NCBI RefSeq assembly: GCF_000189635.1
Contig: NW_002476512.1
Coordinates: 372,001-436,000 of the forward strand
DNA: 64,000 nt
Source of the DNA: Tetrahymena thermophila SB210
Lineage: Eukaryota; Ciliophora; Oligohymenophorea; Hymenostomatida; Tetrahymenidae
Direction: 5' to 3'
The notes under the pieces are model-generated. The model saw nothing but the letters and a program-made list of their open reading frames with translations. It did no database searches and was not told the DNA's origin. A program made the position numbers and the translations under genes. How positions within the stretch are numbered: the first letter of the stretch is position 1; each line of letters opens with the position of its first letter. Positions 30,240 to 42,091 of the stretch are shown here, piece by piece.

Positions 30240-30506
30240 TCATTAATCAGCTTATTGTGTTGTTATCTATTTTTATTGCTATTTTTATTGTTGTTATTAT
30301 TATTATTATTATTCTTATTTTTGTTGTTGTTGTAATTGTTAATTTTTAGTTATTTAATTTTATATGTTATTTTATTGTACTTGATTTTAATTTTACTATT
30401 CAATATCTTCATCTATTATTAAAGCTTCTATTTCATCATCTGGTTACTGATTATCATCATTCGTATCTTCGTAATACAAATATTTGAATTAATTAATACT
30501 GCTCAT
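30240..30506 (-). CDS. Small acidic, poly-glutamine hypothetical protein, 88 residues
   Basis: The frame starts at ATG (30506) and ends at TGA (30242-30240). The first ~45 residues are acidic (MSSINQFKYLYYEDTNDDNQ, then DDEIEALIIDEDIEQ). The rest is almost all Gln, Asn and Lys, encoded by mixed CAA, TAA and TAG codons, including a run of about ten Gln from a TTA-type repeat. A slippage-prone repeat underlies the tract. It may be a real small protein, one exon of a larger gene, or chance: under this code AT-rich triplet repeats read as poly-Gln. The acidic N-terminal half makes a real exon somewhat more likely. No family recognised. Confidence 0.4.
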
Positions 30507-31440
30507 TTACTTAAAAAAAATTTTTTTAATTAAATTATTTATTAAGAAATTTATATAGATAAGAATTCCTTTGTTGAATTGTTTTAAAATATGGATATTA
30601 AGGTAACAATTTGCCTTAAAATATTTTTTTTAATAGTTAATTTTTAAATAAAATATTATAATGAATATAAAATTTTTGATTATTGTAAAAATTATTTTTA
30701 TTTTTAAAAAATGCTTAAAAGTAAGATTTTTAATAAAATACTTTTATATCTAAAAATTGATTTGTCTAGATAAAATCTAGACGCCGCAAGCTCAGATTGA
30801 TTTATTAATTGGGCATAATTTTTAAATATTGTTATAAATTGAATATTTTAACAGTATTTTTTGATAAAATCTAAGCTTAATAAAACATGTCTTACATAAT
30901 TTAATTTATCAAATGATTATTAAATAAATAAGTCATTTAAATTTAAAGTGCACACATTTATTACAATAAAGTATCTTCTTATTTACTTAAATAAAAAATA
31001 AAATAAAGTAATTAACTTAATAATTATTAAATTATGCTGAAATATTACATAAATTAATAAATCTTTGCATTTTTATATCAATTAACCATCTATGATAAGT
31101 TGTAATGTTTACTGAGCTGATTTGGAATTTTTCATACTAGTTTATTTTATTTAATTGTTTTATTTCAAATACCAAAATCCAGATATCAAAAAAAATTAAT
31201 GTAGTTGTTATTAATAATAGTTGTTTATTAATTAACCATATAAATTAAAATAACCCTTTAAATAATTTATTACAAAATAAATATCTTTTTATGATTAGAA
31301 ATACTGTAAATTTTAAAATTTAAAGACCTTCCTTACTCCAAAACAAAAAATTTACTTACTAAAATAACCCTAAATATCTCAATTAAATTCAATTTATTTA
31401 CAAAGGTTTCCGAATTAATGAATTGTGCTATATATTAAAT
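30507..31440. other. AT-rich spacer, no gene seen
   Basis: No supported gene. The right edge near 31405-31440 is where similarity to the downstream flank of the intact membrane gene (about 60940) begins. Confidence 0.55.
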
Positions 31441-31478
31441 AGTTTTAAAAAAATAAAACATTATGAATTATTGATGAA

Positions 31479-33445
31479 ATTGGGTACATGATAGATAAAT
31501 CTTCTTTTTTTTAACTTGAATATATACTACCAATTGTTTTACTTGGAGTAAAATTTACATATTATTATTTTTATTGAAAACTACATTCTTCAATTGGTAC
31601 TTATGAATCATCTAATATGAAGTCTTTTTTTGTCTATTTTAGAAGGTTTTGTTTTTGTGTTTATTAATTTCTAGAAAGCCTCTAAGACTTAGCTTGTTTT
31701 TGGCTTTATATTATTTTCAAAGTCATCTTTAAACCCAATTTTATCTGATAAGTTATTTGGTTTTTATTCATCTAGAGTTAAAAGAGGTCTTGGGATAAAT
31801 TCAAATTACTTAATATAATATTCGTTAAGTAAAAGCCTTTTTAATTTTTCAACCTTAAAAACTTTTAAATAAGGAAAAAAATATAAATTTAATTATATAA
31901 TCCATCTAAACCTTTTTAAAGGATTTCTCACCTTCTCCTATTGCAAAGTTTTAAAAATTTAATGTAATTGGCATAATATTCTTAACCTTAAATTGAAACT
32001 TTATTTTTAGAAAAGCTAAAAGAGTTATTTAGCTCTTTTGTCTCCTTTTCTATCTTTCTTCCTCTTTTTGTTGCTATTTTTATTTTCTATTTTTTAAAAA
32101 TTTTTAATTTCTCTTTATAAGTTTCTTTCATTTTTATCAAGTTTACTTTTTCAAATTTTTGTAAAGACCTACTTTAAAAAATATTTAGTTACTCACCATA
32201 ACCTTTTTACCTAAAAGAAATTTGATATTTTTTATAGAATGTTTTCTATAATTTATATTTAATGATGTTTTTTATTAATCTTATTTTGGAATCAACATTT
32301 AATAGGATGCTTTGGTATAAATTTCTTTTTTCTTTTCACTGTCTTCTGAATTTCTATTTTTGTTCTATTTTTCTTATCAGATTTATAAGTTGGGTCTTCA
32401 AAATTAAATAATCTGTTTATTAGCTTTGAATCTAATTCTATTTGAGATAAAGGTCTGCAAATTATAGCTTCCACTGTAAAAAATATATTAAATACATCAA
32501 CAAGTTAGGATTTTAATCTATCAACCTTTTAATAAAGATCTGTTGTTAAATTATCTACATTTTTTTCAAATAAAATAAAACAATCATAGAGAAGATTTCC
32601 TGATTTAGGTGAAATCTATTCTCTTTTACAGCTGAGTGTCAGCACATTCGTTGTTTTAATATCAGTTCCCATTAAACAGTAACAAATATTCAAGTAAGTG
32701 AACCTAAAATTAATATCTATTTATTTTGTAAACTCTGGTCCATAGATCCAAAATAATTACCTTCCAAGGGGTTAGAAAGGTATTGTTTTATCTGAAGGAA
32801 TAACAGAATAGTCAACAAAGTAGATAGCCAACCTACAATATTGAAGAAGTTTATCCATATTTGGGTTGCGATTACAGAATGAACAAGAACTTAACTTAAC
32901 TTAAGATCTAAAGCTGAATAGTATCTTTAAAGATACAAATCTGTTTTTTTATACTTATACAATACATATTTTTGTAGCTTAATGGAATAAAATAGTTATT
33001 AACTTTAGGAATATTTAAATGAATTATCCTACGTGGTTCGTTTTTACAGTTGTCCAAGCAACAAAATACCCATTAGTAATATTTTTAGTTTTTATAGTTT
33101 ATTTAATCAAAAGAGAAGCATTATAATCTGTATGATTAATAAAATACAAAGAAGTAGAATTTTATAAGCCAAAATTTAAATGAATTTGTATGAAACCAAG
33201 TTATAACGTGATGGCTATGAAGTAAATTTCTATTTAAAAAGAGCTTAAAGGTGATAATAGTCATAAAGTTAATCAAGAATTAGCTTAATCTGATATCCTA
33301 AGATGATGCCAATCAAACAAAAAGTTATTAATCCACTAATTTTAGTTTTGTAATTAGCTTCTTTATTAAATCTTATGTTTATTCCTATTCCAAAAAAACC
33401 AAATCGTTCAAGAAATATTTTACTTTTATTGTATTTTGAATTCAT
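31479..33445 (-). pseudogene. Pseudogene of the two-pass membrane protein at 61113-63233
   Basis: It opens with a good start (MNSKYNKSKIFLERFGFFGI, ATG at 33445) and follows the intact paralogue closely through the first TM helix and RYNLVSYKFI. A one-base loss near residue 100 (around 33165) then shifts the frame and leads to TGA. Further frame changes follow, with in-frame patches such as VEAIICRPLSQIELDSKLIN and the C-terminal tail. A deletion of about 130 bp is visible near 31620 relative to the intact gene at about 61260-61400. The rearrangement is host gene decay, not an intron, because the paralogue reads through the same positions. It lies head-to-head with the large receptor-like gene at 34614. 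Confidence 0.85.
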
Positions 33446-34613
33446 TTATTTTTTTAAATTTGATTGGATGATTATTGTATAAATTTTTTTAAATAGTAAG
33501 AGGAAATAATATAGATTTAAAATTTGATTTAATAAATGCTTATAATTTACTTATGTCTCTATGAAATTAGTGATAAAATTTGATAAGATAACAAATTAAA
33601 ATTTTTTTTTTTAAATTCCATTTAAAAAATTTAAGAGATCACTCCATAGATTGCTAGTAATGCTAACAAAATAGCTTCTTAAAATTTAGCCTATCTTATA
33701 TTATAAATTTGTGCTGATTCATAAATTTAAAAAAATATTTTATTTAGATGCCATATATTCTCATTAATAAATATTATTGATAAATACTTTTTTTCCATTT
33801 AATATTTTAATTTAATAAGGACCAAAAATTGAGCAAACAAATTAGAGGGTCAATTAATAAGATTAATATATATATTATCTGTTAAATTTTAAATGAAATT
33901 TTTACAAGGGTTTTAAATAAAAAGAATTTTAATTTATGATAAAAATTCCTACCGCCTTAGTGCAATCTTAAATATTTTCCAGTCAATAATAATTTGATAT
34001 AAAATTATTTTTGACTAGAAAATTTTATATTAATTGAGCATTTTCACAAATTGATTTAGAAACTTGATCTTACTACTAAATATTTAATAATAGTAATATT
34101 ATTATTAACTAACATGGAGTACATTTTATAAGTTTTAAAAGATTTTAATTTTGAAAATCGCTAAACAATTTATTTTTTTTCAAATTAATAACTGAATGAT
34201 ATTTAAATATTATTAAATTATTTTCATTTGAAATCATTTTAATGTAAATAAATTCAAAAGCAATCAAAATAGTTTCAAAGTTAAAAAATATCAAGAAATT
34301 GTTATGAAAAAAAGAAAAAATTGACATTAAATAAAAATTAAAAAGCCTTTCATTTATAATAATTTGAAAAATATTAATGAAATATTGAAATTTTATAAAA
34401 ACTATTTGATTTATTAAACAAACTAAAAGAAAAAATATGATGATTATCTGTTCAAAAATCTGATTTAATAATTTTTTTTAACTAAAATAAATAATTCCTT
34501 CTATTACTTTTTACTAAAAAAATCATAATTTACCTATCTAAAAATAAATAAGTAGAATTAAAAAGAAAAAAAAGCAACAAAAAATAAATTTAAGAAGAAT
34601 AAGTTTTTTACGA
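33446..34613. promoter_or_regulatory. Head-to-head spacer, duplicated at the right end of the window
   Basis: This 1.17-kb AT-rich interval separates the membrane-protein pseudogene from the 34614 gene. Large parts align with 63234-64000, for example the AAATAGTAAGAGGAAATA stretch, GAAAATTTTAT...TTAATTGAG, and AAAAGCAATCAAAATAGTTT. The conserved blocks may hold 5' elements of either gene, or merely reflect recent duplication. Confidence 0.6.
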
Positions 34614-37600
34614 ATGAATAAGTAGATAGTAATTATACTTAGCTTAGTCCATCTATTACTCACTTAAACAACTATCAACAATATAAGCTATATTTACTCT
34701 CCATAATTTTTAAATGCATAAAATTTGAATAATGAAAAGTGGACTCCTCTTCTTATTGATATTGATAAAACAAACAATCTTGTTTTTGTTTCTACTGGCT
34801 TTTCTGGGATATCTATCCTCGATAAGCATGGAAGTAAAATACTTTTCTCAAAGAGTATTGATGATTATTTTATTTAGCACATTCAAATCTCAAATAATGC
34901 ATAGCATTTATTTGTAGGATTTCAAACACATTTGAGAGTGTATAAATTAGATTTCTAAATAAATAATTCTAATGAATTAGATATGAAGAGTTTCGTTTAA
35001 CTGTAAGAAATAGAATTTTAAACAGGTATCCTTAAAATTCTTTATTAGGAATAGCAAGAGTTATTGATAGTCTCAGGAAAATTTGGCATAATAAATGCTT
35101 ATGATACTTCAAATAAGAGTTAAATCTACCAAATTGGAACTTTTACAGTTGATAATCCTCTTATAAATGGTCTTTTTCTCACAAAAGATGCATAATGGCT
35201 TTATGTATCAGCAGACACTTTAGGAATAGTTATATTTAGATTGCAAGATAATTATTACTAAAATAATTCTAAAGGCTAACGATAACTTCAATTTATTGTT
35301 GCTGGAGAAGGAATTTTTGGTACTTAAGCTAATTTTTGCTAGACCACATCTGATTATTATGTTTTTTGCTTTGATTTTTGGTATGGATTCTTTATTTCTA
35401 ATTCTTAATAAGTCATTGAAGCTTAATAAGAATAATACCCAGTTTAAATTACATTTTAAGGATACTGGCCGTTTTCATAGATTGTTCCCACTATATAGTC
35501 ATTAATGGTTAATTAATAAGAAACTCTATTATTAATAGGAGTCAGGTCTTAAGGAATTTATATATTTGATATAACTAAAAGACCACAGATTAGTCTTCTT
35601 TAGCAAATCAAAGCAGATTCTTTAGCCTACTCAATAAAACTTTCTCAAGATGAGAAATATCTATATTTATCTAACTCTTAGTCTGTCTTAACTTACTAAC
35701 AAGTAGAAATAAGTTTGAATAATAACTTTCCTAATTTATTTAACATTCATTAAGCAAAATTTGATTAATTAGATTAAATCACTCATAAATCAAGATGCTA
35801 TATTGATTCTACTAATTCTTACTTTATTGGTGCTTTTGATTCAGATGGAATATTCGTCTTCCCATTTTACAAAAATCCATATAAACTAAATATTTCTAAC
35901 TATCAGAGCTATCCTATTGCATCAGACTCTATTTACTTTGAATCATCAAACAAGTACATGATTGTTCCTTAGAAAATTTCTAATTTTCCTCTTGAAATTT
36001 ACTAATACAACCCTATTAATAGCAACTAAGATCAAAGTAACATATCTTTAATGAATATTAAACTAGTTAAGAAGTATAACTCAAATACTATTAAAGTTAG
36101 TGAAATGATAACTTTTAGCTATGATAAAACATTTGCTGTCTAAACCCATTAAACAGGATTGATTCTATATAATTCTACAGATATACTTAATATGTCTATT
36201 TATCATTTATGGGAAAATCCTGATTTTATCTAAGGTGAAAACTAGGGCGCATGTATCACTAAAGATAATAAATGGGTATTAAGTACTGTTAGATAATTTG
36301 GGGTTTATTTGCTAAATGTAGAAGACAAGGCAAACCCTATACTCTCTGATTACAGTCTTGATTTTGGTGGAGAGAGTATTTTGATTTCTTAAACTTTTAA
36401 TTATGCCTATTTGATAGATGGCGTAAAGGGATTTGCAATAGTAGATATTTCAAGTTTCCCTAAAATATCAATTTTATCTAAAATTGCTTTAGAAGGATAT
36501 GCGATCATGAGTCTACCATTATAAAATGAAGATTATATATTGGTAACATAATAAGAATAAGGAGTATTACTCACTCTTATTGACATTAGAGATAAACACT
36601 ATCCATATATCATAAATAAAATTATGTATGGATCTTAAATATGTTAAGCCATTTGTATGCCATAAACCTAGGGTTTTATTTTCCTTACATTATCCTAAGG
36701 AATTTTAACAATCCCCATGTAAAGTGAAATTTAAATTCATACTGACGCAAATCTTATTACGTTAAATCAAAGCAGTGGAATACCTATAAATGAAAGATTG
36801 AATAAAAGTGATTTATCTCTGTAAATAGGTAGCCCATAAATATTAAATGAATATATCTTGTAAGTAGGATAAAAAGTATAGTTTAGCTTTAGCATTCTTT
36901 ACCCTGTTTCCAAAGATATAAGCATAGAGAACATCTATTTTTATAAAGATGGTTAGATGGTAAATTTACCTTCGTTTTTTTAGTTTGATCTCTTCTCTCA
37001 ATCTCTATAATTTACTGTCTAAAATTAATTATTAGGAAATAATTAAAATTAGCTAAATCTTATTATAATACTTCTTTGGACTATCATTCCTCTTGATTAG
37101 ACATCATTTTAATATTTTTCTGAAGATTCAAATGACTTTGCTGTTACAACCCTAGATTAGTCTGCACTCATCTATTAGTATCTTTAAAATTAGAATATAC
37201 TAGACTCCAATAATAAAGTAAATCCTAGTTATGATTTTAGCAAAGATTTATAGTTGAATAGTTAATTTAAAAGTTAGCTTGTTAACTCTCAATTAGTTAG
37301 CTATAATATGTATTAAATAATCACCCAATAATTATAATAAAAAATAAATTTAACTTTGAAAAAGTCATGCTATTTAAATCCAATCAAGTTTTATGTAGTA
37401 CCATCACTAAAATTTGATAATGAAAAAATCAGCCAGTTTATCTCAACGAATTAAATCCAATTAGTATCTGTAACCCTATAGATTAACATTAAGGACGGAA
37501 AATTTGTTTAACTAATTTAAAGTAGTGTGGTAACTTTTATTTCACCATAACAAGATCAATTAAAAATATAAGGTTCTCTTGAGAATGTAAACAACGTTTT

Positions 37601-39866
37601 GTATAAAAAGGTAATATTTTCTAATAATACATAAATCACAGAAAATAATTCTCCAAATATAACTATCACTATTACAGACAATACAAACTATCCCTTAGTT
37701 TAAACATTTAAAATATCTAAAAGCAATTTTATCAAACTGAAAAAATAATTGCAAATTAATTAAGAAAATAATCTACAAAAATAATTGGAAAATTAATATC
37801 CGAACAGTGTGCTCTATATAGCTTCTGATGTTTATATTTCATTTTCTTCAAATTCATTTTTTGTAGAAGATATTTCATAGCTGAGCTATAAATATTTATA
37901 CGAAACAAAAAATGGAATATACGAATAAATTCCTCCTGACTTTTGGTTGTAATAATAAGATGAACAGTTAAATCTAAAAGGTTCCACAACAGCTAAAATG
38001 TATAGAAATACTTATAAATTTAAAATAATAGCTTCTGATGGATATACTCAAGCAGAAGACTATTTTTAGGTAACTGTTTCAGGGATATCTTACTTGTATA
38101 TAACAAATTTACTGATTTAGATATTAGGGCCTTTAGTTGCAATCTTAGGTTTGTACAAATATAGAGGAATATTATATAATATTATTTTAAAAAATAAGAT
38201 AACTTATTCAGATGAAACAGCAATTTGTGGATAATTGTTTCACAAAGAAATTGTAATTTTAGGGAGAACTTAAGAAACCGCAAGAATAATTTTAAATAAA
38301 TTATTCAAAAATATTTTAAATTAATAAAAATTTAAAGAAAATATAAAAGAAAAATATATCCCTGAATAGTATTTTTTTGAAGACATTTATAAAAAAAGCT
38401 CACATTCTCAAGAATAAATTGATTTATTAGAGGAGTAATAAAAATAGCAAGGCTCATAAGATTAAATAATTAAAGGAGAATCAATTTAAAAAAAAATATA
38501 AATAACAAGTTAAATATTATAAAAGCTTAAAAAACATAATCCAAAATCCATACTTGAATAGAGATATCTCGATTAGTAAGGTTAATTAAGATTTTCAAAA
38601 GTAATAGAGGACATCCTTTAAAATGTAATATATCTGTAAGAAGAATATTTTAATTCTTATCAAGAATTTAAAAGTGAAATAACTGACTAAAATTCAAGAA
38701 TACATAAGGCTATAAGATCTTTAATTTCAAGAGATCTTTTAAATTTAGACAAAAAGACAAAAAAATTGTATGAATTTATAAAATATTATTGCATACAAAG
38801 TAATTAAATTAATAGAAATGATTGGTATAAAGTTGTTGTAGATATAAACTATGAATCCAAAGATAATTATTTAAATTAAAGTTAAATATTCCCAAGACTC
38901 AAATTAAAATGTGAAACTTTATATTTAGTTTTTTAGATGCTAAATTTATTACCAAAACAAATATCTCAAAATCCACCAAAAATATTTTTTAAGTTTAGCG
39001 AGTTAGTAACAGAATAAAATTCAAATTTTAATTTATATTTGCTAAGAGAAGTATTATTTGCAGATGTTTTAGGTTTTAAGTAAAAGAATCCTTCTCTCTT
39101 CTCTCCATCTGTAGGCTAATCAATACATTTAAATATATGTGATATAAGCCAAGTTATAGCTTTTAAAAAAAGGAAAATAAATAAGTGGTTATAACCAGTA
39201 TTTAGAGTGTTGAACATTGAATATACTAAATTTGGAGCTTTTAAAAATATGAGATTACCTGCTTGGATGTATTTAAATTAAATGAATGGAAAAATATACT
39301 TGCATGGTGTACCAGAATAATATGATTCCTAAGAAATTTAAATACGAATTTATGATAATACTGGATATGTTATACGACAATTCAATCTGAAAATTCTAAA
39401 TAATTATGAACTTAAAAACAATAATTTAAAATCATAAATTGATAATATATATTCAGTTGCTGATGAACGAGGAGAATTATTTTCTATTGCCTAAAATAAA
39501 TTAAAGGGTAATTAAGAATAAATATATTTTGCTGATCAATAAGTTAAGCATGATGAAAATTTTAGAGATAATTATTCAATTAATAGTTTAAGGCAATAAA
39601 AAAGATTACCTTAATCAAAATTTATGGTCAGTTATTTGAAAAGTTAAAATTTGGTGTCGCCTAAAGACTTTATTTCTCACGATTACCTAAATCATATAAA
39701 TAAGTATGAATTTAAAAGTAACTCAAATAGCAAAAATACCAATGAAAATAATGAAAATTCTAGGAGTATCTTTTCTGAATATAATTAATCTATCACCTCA
39801 GAAGAATATTAGAATTATAATTCTTAAGAAACAAATTAATTATGTATTGATGAAATAAAAGAGTGA
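34614..39866 (+). CDS. Large type I membrane protein with LVIVD-like propeller and cadherin-like segment, 1750 residues (copy 1)
   Basis: One uninterrupted frame of 1751 codons runs from ATG at 34614 to TGA at 39864-39866. The start gives a signal peptide (MNKQIVIILSLVHLLLTQTT). Residues ~40-700 contain repeated blades of the LVIVD type, such as LLIGVRSQGIYIFDITKRPQ, YAYLIDGVKGFAIVDISSFP and LTLIDIRDKHYPYI, likely a beta-propeller. Just before the membrane (about 1085-1150) a segment ending in YKFKIIASDGYTQAEDYFQV resembles dystroglycan-type cadherin-like (CADG) domains. One TM helix follows (~1155-1180, LYITNLLIQILGPLVAILGL), then a ~570-residue charged, Gln/Lys-rich tail. Family members follow at 42092, 47981 and 55637, from which it is clearly diverged. 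A surface adhesion or recognition role is inference only. Confidence 0.92.
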
Positions 39867-39916
39867 GTATCAAAATTAATCATCAAAAATTTAAAATTAA
39901 TAAAATTTTTTAAAGT

Positions 39917-39953
39917 GATAAATTATTTTAAAGCCTTGATTCTAATCGAAGAA
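39917..39953 (+). repeat. Left terminal inverted repeat of the Tc1/mariner element
   Basis: 37 bp, complementary to 41405-41441 with two mismatches. The ancestral transposase would bind here. Similarity may extend a few bases further out, to about 39913. Confidence 0.88.
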
Positions 39954-41404
39954 CATACCCTCCTTCAGAATATGTGTGATTTATCTTATTTTAAGTTGGC
40001 TTTCATATCAGTTTTATATTTTTATAATTTTTAAATTGGATCAGATTATGAAAATATTTTATGTCAACATAATTCATTTAAAATTATATTTTTAAAAGTC
40101 TAAAACAAATAAAAAAATATATTGAATTTTTTGAAAATAATTTTTTTTTAAATACTTTAATGTTTATTCAAAAGCATTTAAAGTAGGGATTATTTGGAGT
40201 GATTTTTGAAATAATTAATTGCAAAATAATATTGATAATTTAAATGAGTAAAATTGTGTTTAAAGAATAAGATTTAGGATTAAAGTGACTTAATAAAATT
40301 AAGAAATACAGAACAATTATTATGTATCTTGAAGGTAATAGTATTAGATTAGAATTAGATATAAACAAATAAATGCAGACCTCCTAAATTCATAGAGATT
40401 AAGCTGAAGAAATTTATGATATGATTAATGAACAGGATTTAAAAACTTCATCTTAGATACATTAATCTCTTTAAATATAAATGGAGGACAACTATTTACC
40501 TATTAATAACCAAGTTTAGTAAATTTTTTGTATCTCTTTAAAGATCCATTTTAAATTAATTTCATAGAGCAAAGCGAATAGAATATTGCAATTATCACAT
40601 TAATCTTAAATCAAATTTTCAAAATACCATTTTTACTGATGAATGTTAGTTTTAATTAAACAGACTTACAAAAAAAAATATATGCCCTTGATAACTCAAT
40701 ATCACCAAAAGAAATTACATTTAAACCCAATTATACTATTATGGTTTGGGGAGAAATTTCTTATATTGGCATACTGTAGTTAGAAATTGTTGATGGTAGG
40801 TTAATTCTGATTACTATTAAGAATAATCAAGAAGTTCTTTGAAAATGGATGCTAAGGGTTACCTAATTTAAAAGGAAATAGAAAATATAGATTTTAGCTT
40901 GAGAATGCTCCGTCACACAAACCTTAAGCATAAAAGTAATTTATAAAAGATAATAATGTTACTTTCATGTTCACCCACCCTTATCCCCTGAACTAAACCC
41001 AATCAAATTGGTGTCTAAAATAAAGTAGAGTTGTAAAGCTCAACAAACAAAAATGAATTGGAAAATGCTATTCTATTATAGTTTGATTAAATTGAAGATC
41101 AATTCATAAAAAATTGTATCAATCACCTAAAAAAAACTTTGAAAAAGTACTAAATGCAAATGATGGTTATCCTGAAGGAAACTATTGAAATCAACAATAA
41201 TTTATTTAATATTATTCATTTAAGAATTTATGTTGTTAAGCTAATTATTAACCTTTTGTGTGTTAGTATTTTGAATAATAATAAATAAAGTTTCTAATTT
41301 TTTCAAAACTGTGCCAATTTAAAAATTTTACAAATATTAAACTGATATGAAAACCAACTTAAAATAAAATGAATCATACATTACTTAAAGAGAGCAAAAG
41401 TAAC

Positions 41405-41441
41405 TTCTTCTATTAGAATCAAGGCTTTAAAATTATTTATC
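41405..41441 (-). repeat. Right terminal inverted repeat of the Tc1/mariner element
   Basis: 37 bp, reverse complement of 39917-39953 with two mismatches. It begins TTCTTCTATTAGAATCAAGG on the plus strand. Confidence 0.88.
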
Positions 41442-41654
41442 TCTTCTATTGTAATTTTTTAGGGTAGAGAGGCGTATATTATGAAATTGATATTATTTTT
41501 AATAAAAAATAAAATTCTTATTTTAACTTATTAGCAAAATGTTATCAACGCTAAATAGATTAATGTAAACAAGAATTGGAAAAAAAGAAAAGATAAGCTA
41601 TCCTTTAAATTTAAAACAAAGAACTAATAATTCAAGAGGTTTACAATATGGTAT

Positions 41655-42091
41655 TTCTAAGAATATTTAAATAAATATACAATATGAATAAATTTTATGT
41701 TTTAAGTATTTTTAAAGATATGCTGAATAAATTAATTTAGCGAATAAATTTTTTATCTAATATTTAAATGTTATAAAGAAAACCTAGATTGAGAGTTAGA
41801 TTAAATAATAGTAAGTACTCATCACAATAAAAGGATGATGTTATTTAAAAAATTAAATTTAAAAGTATAATCAATCTACTTCTTATTTATTACAACTTTT
41901 CAAGAGATTAATTTATGTATAACTTTTATAATCTCCTATTACACTTTCTTTTAATCTTTTTTGTCCAAAGCTCTTATTTGATTTTTATGCTTAAACTATA
42001 TAAAAAAGAGTAAGTAAATTAACAAAACATATAATAATTAAAATAATAGCAAACAAATACTTGATAATTCAAATTAGTCACTGTAAATAAA
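41655..42091 (+). repeat. Conserved 5' flank of receptor-like gene copy 2
   Basis: It matches 47505-47980 and 55190-55636. Shared blocks include TTTTATGTTTTAAGTATTTTT, GAGAGTTAGATTAA, CATCACAATAAAAGGAT, and a final stretch ending AAAATGTGTATTC across the start codon. It was duplicated with the genes and probably contains the promoter and 5' UTR. Confidence 0.75.

Larger units (their letters stand above)
39917..41441 (+). mobile_element. Decayed Tc1/mariner-type DNA transposon
   Basis: Terminal inverted repeats of 37 bp at 39917-39953 and 41405-41441 differ at only two positions (both include AAAGCCTTGATTCTAAT or its complement). The interior codes pieces of a Tc1/mariner transposase in the plus direction: a helix-turn-helix-like N-terminus (MYLEGNSIRLELDINK, ~40321), the first catalytic Asp region IFTDECQF (~40629), MVWGEISYIG (~40740), then LENAPSH where the family has DNAPxH, and SPELNPIK where the family has NPIE. 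The pieces lie in different frames and two catalytic positions look replaced (Asp to Glu, Glu to Lys), so the element cannot transpose itself. At about 1.5 kb its length is normal for the family. No TA target duplication was resolved. Confidence 0.85.

Noticed and set aside
32292-32474. 60-residue minus-strand frame MEAIICRPLSQ...
   Set aside because: It is only one in-frame patch of the membrane-protein pseudogene, not a separate gene.
34732-34917. Short plus-strand frame beginning MKSGLLFLLILIK
   Set aside because: It is an out-of-frame shadow of receptor copy 1. The correct frame starts at 34614 with a signal peptide and aligns with the other family members.
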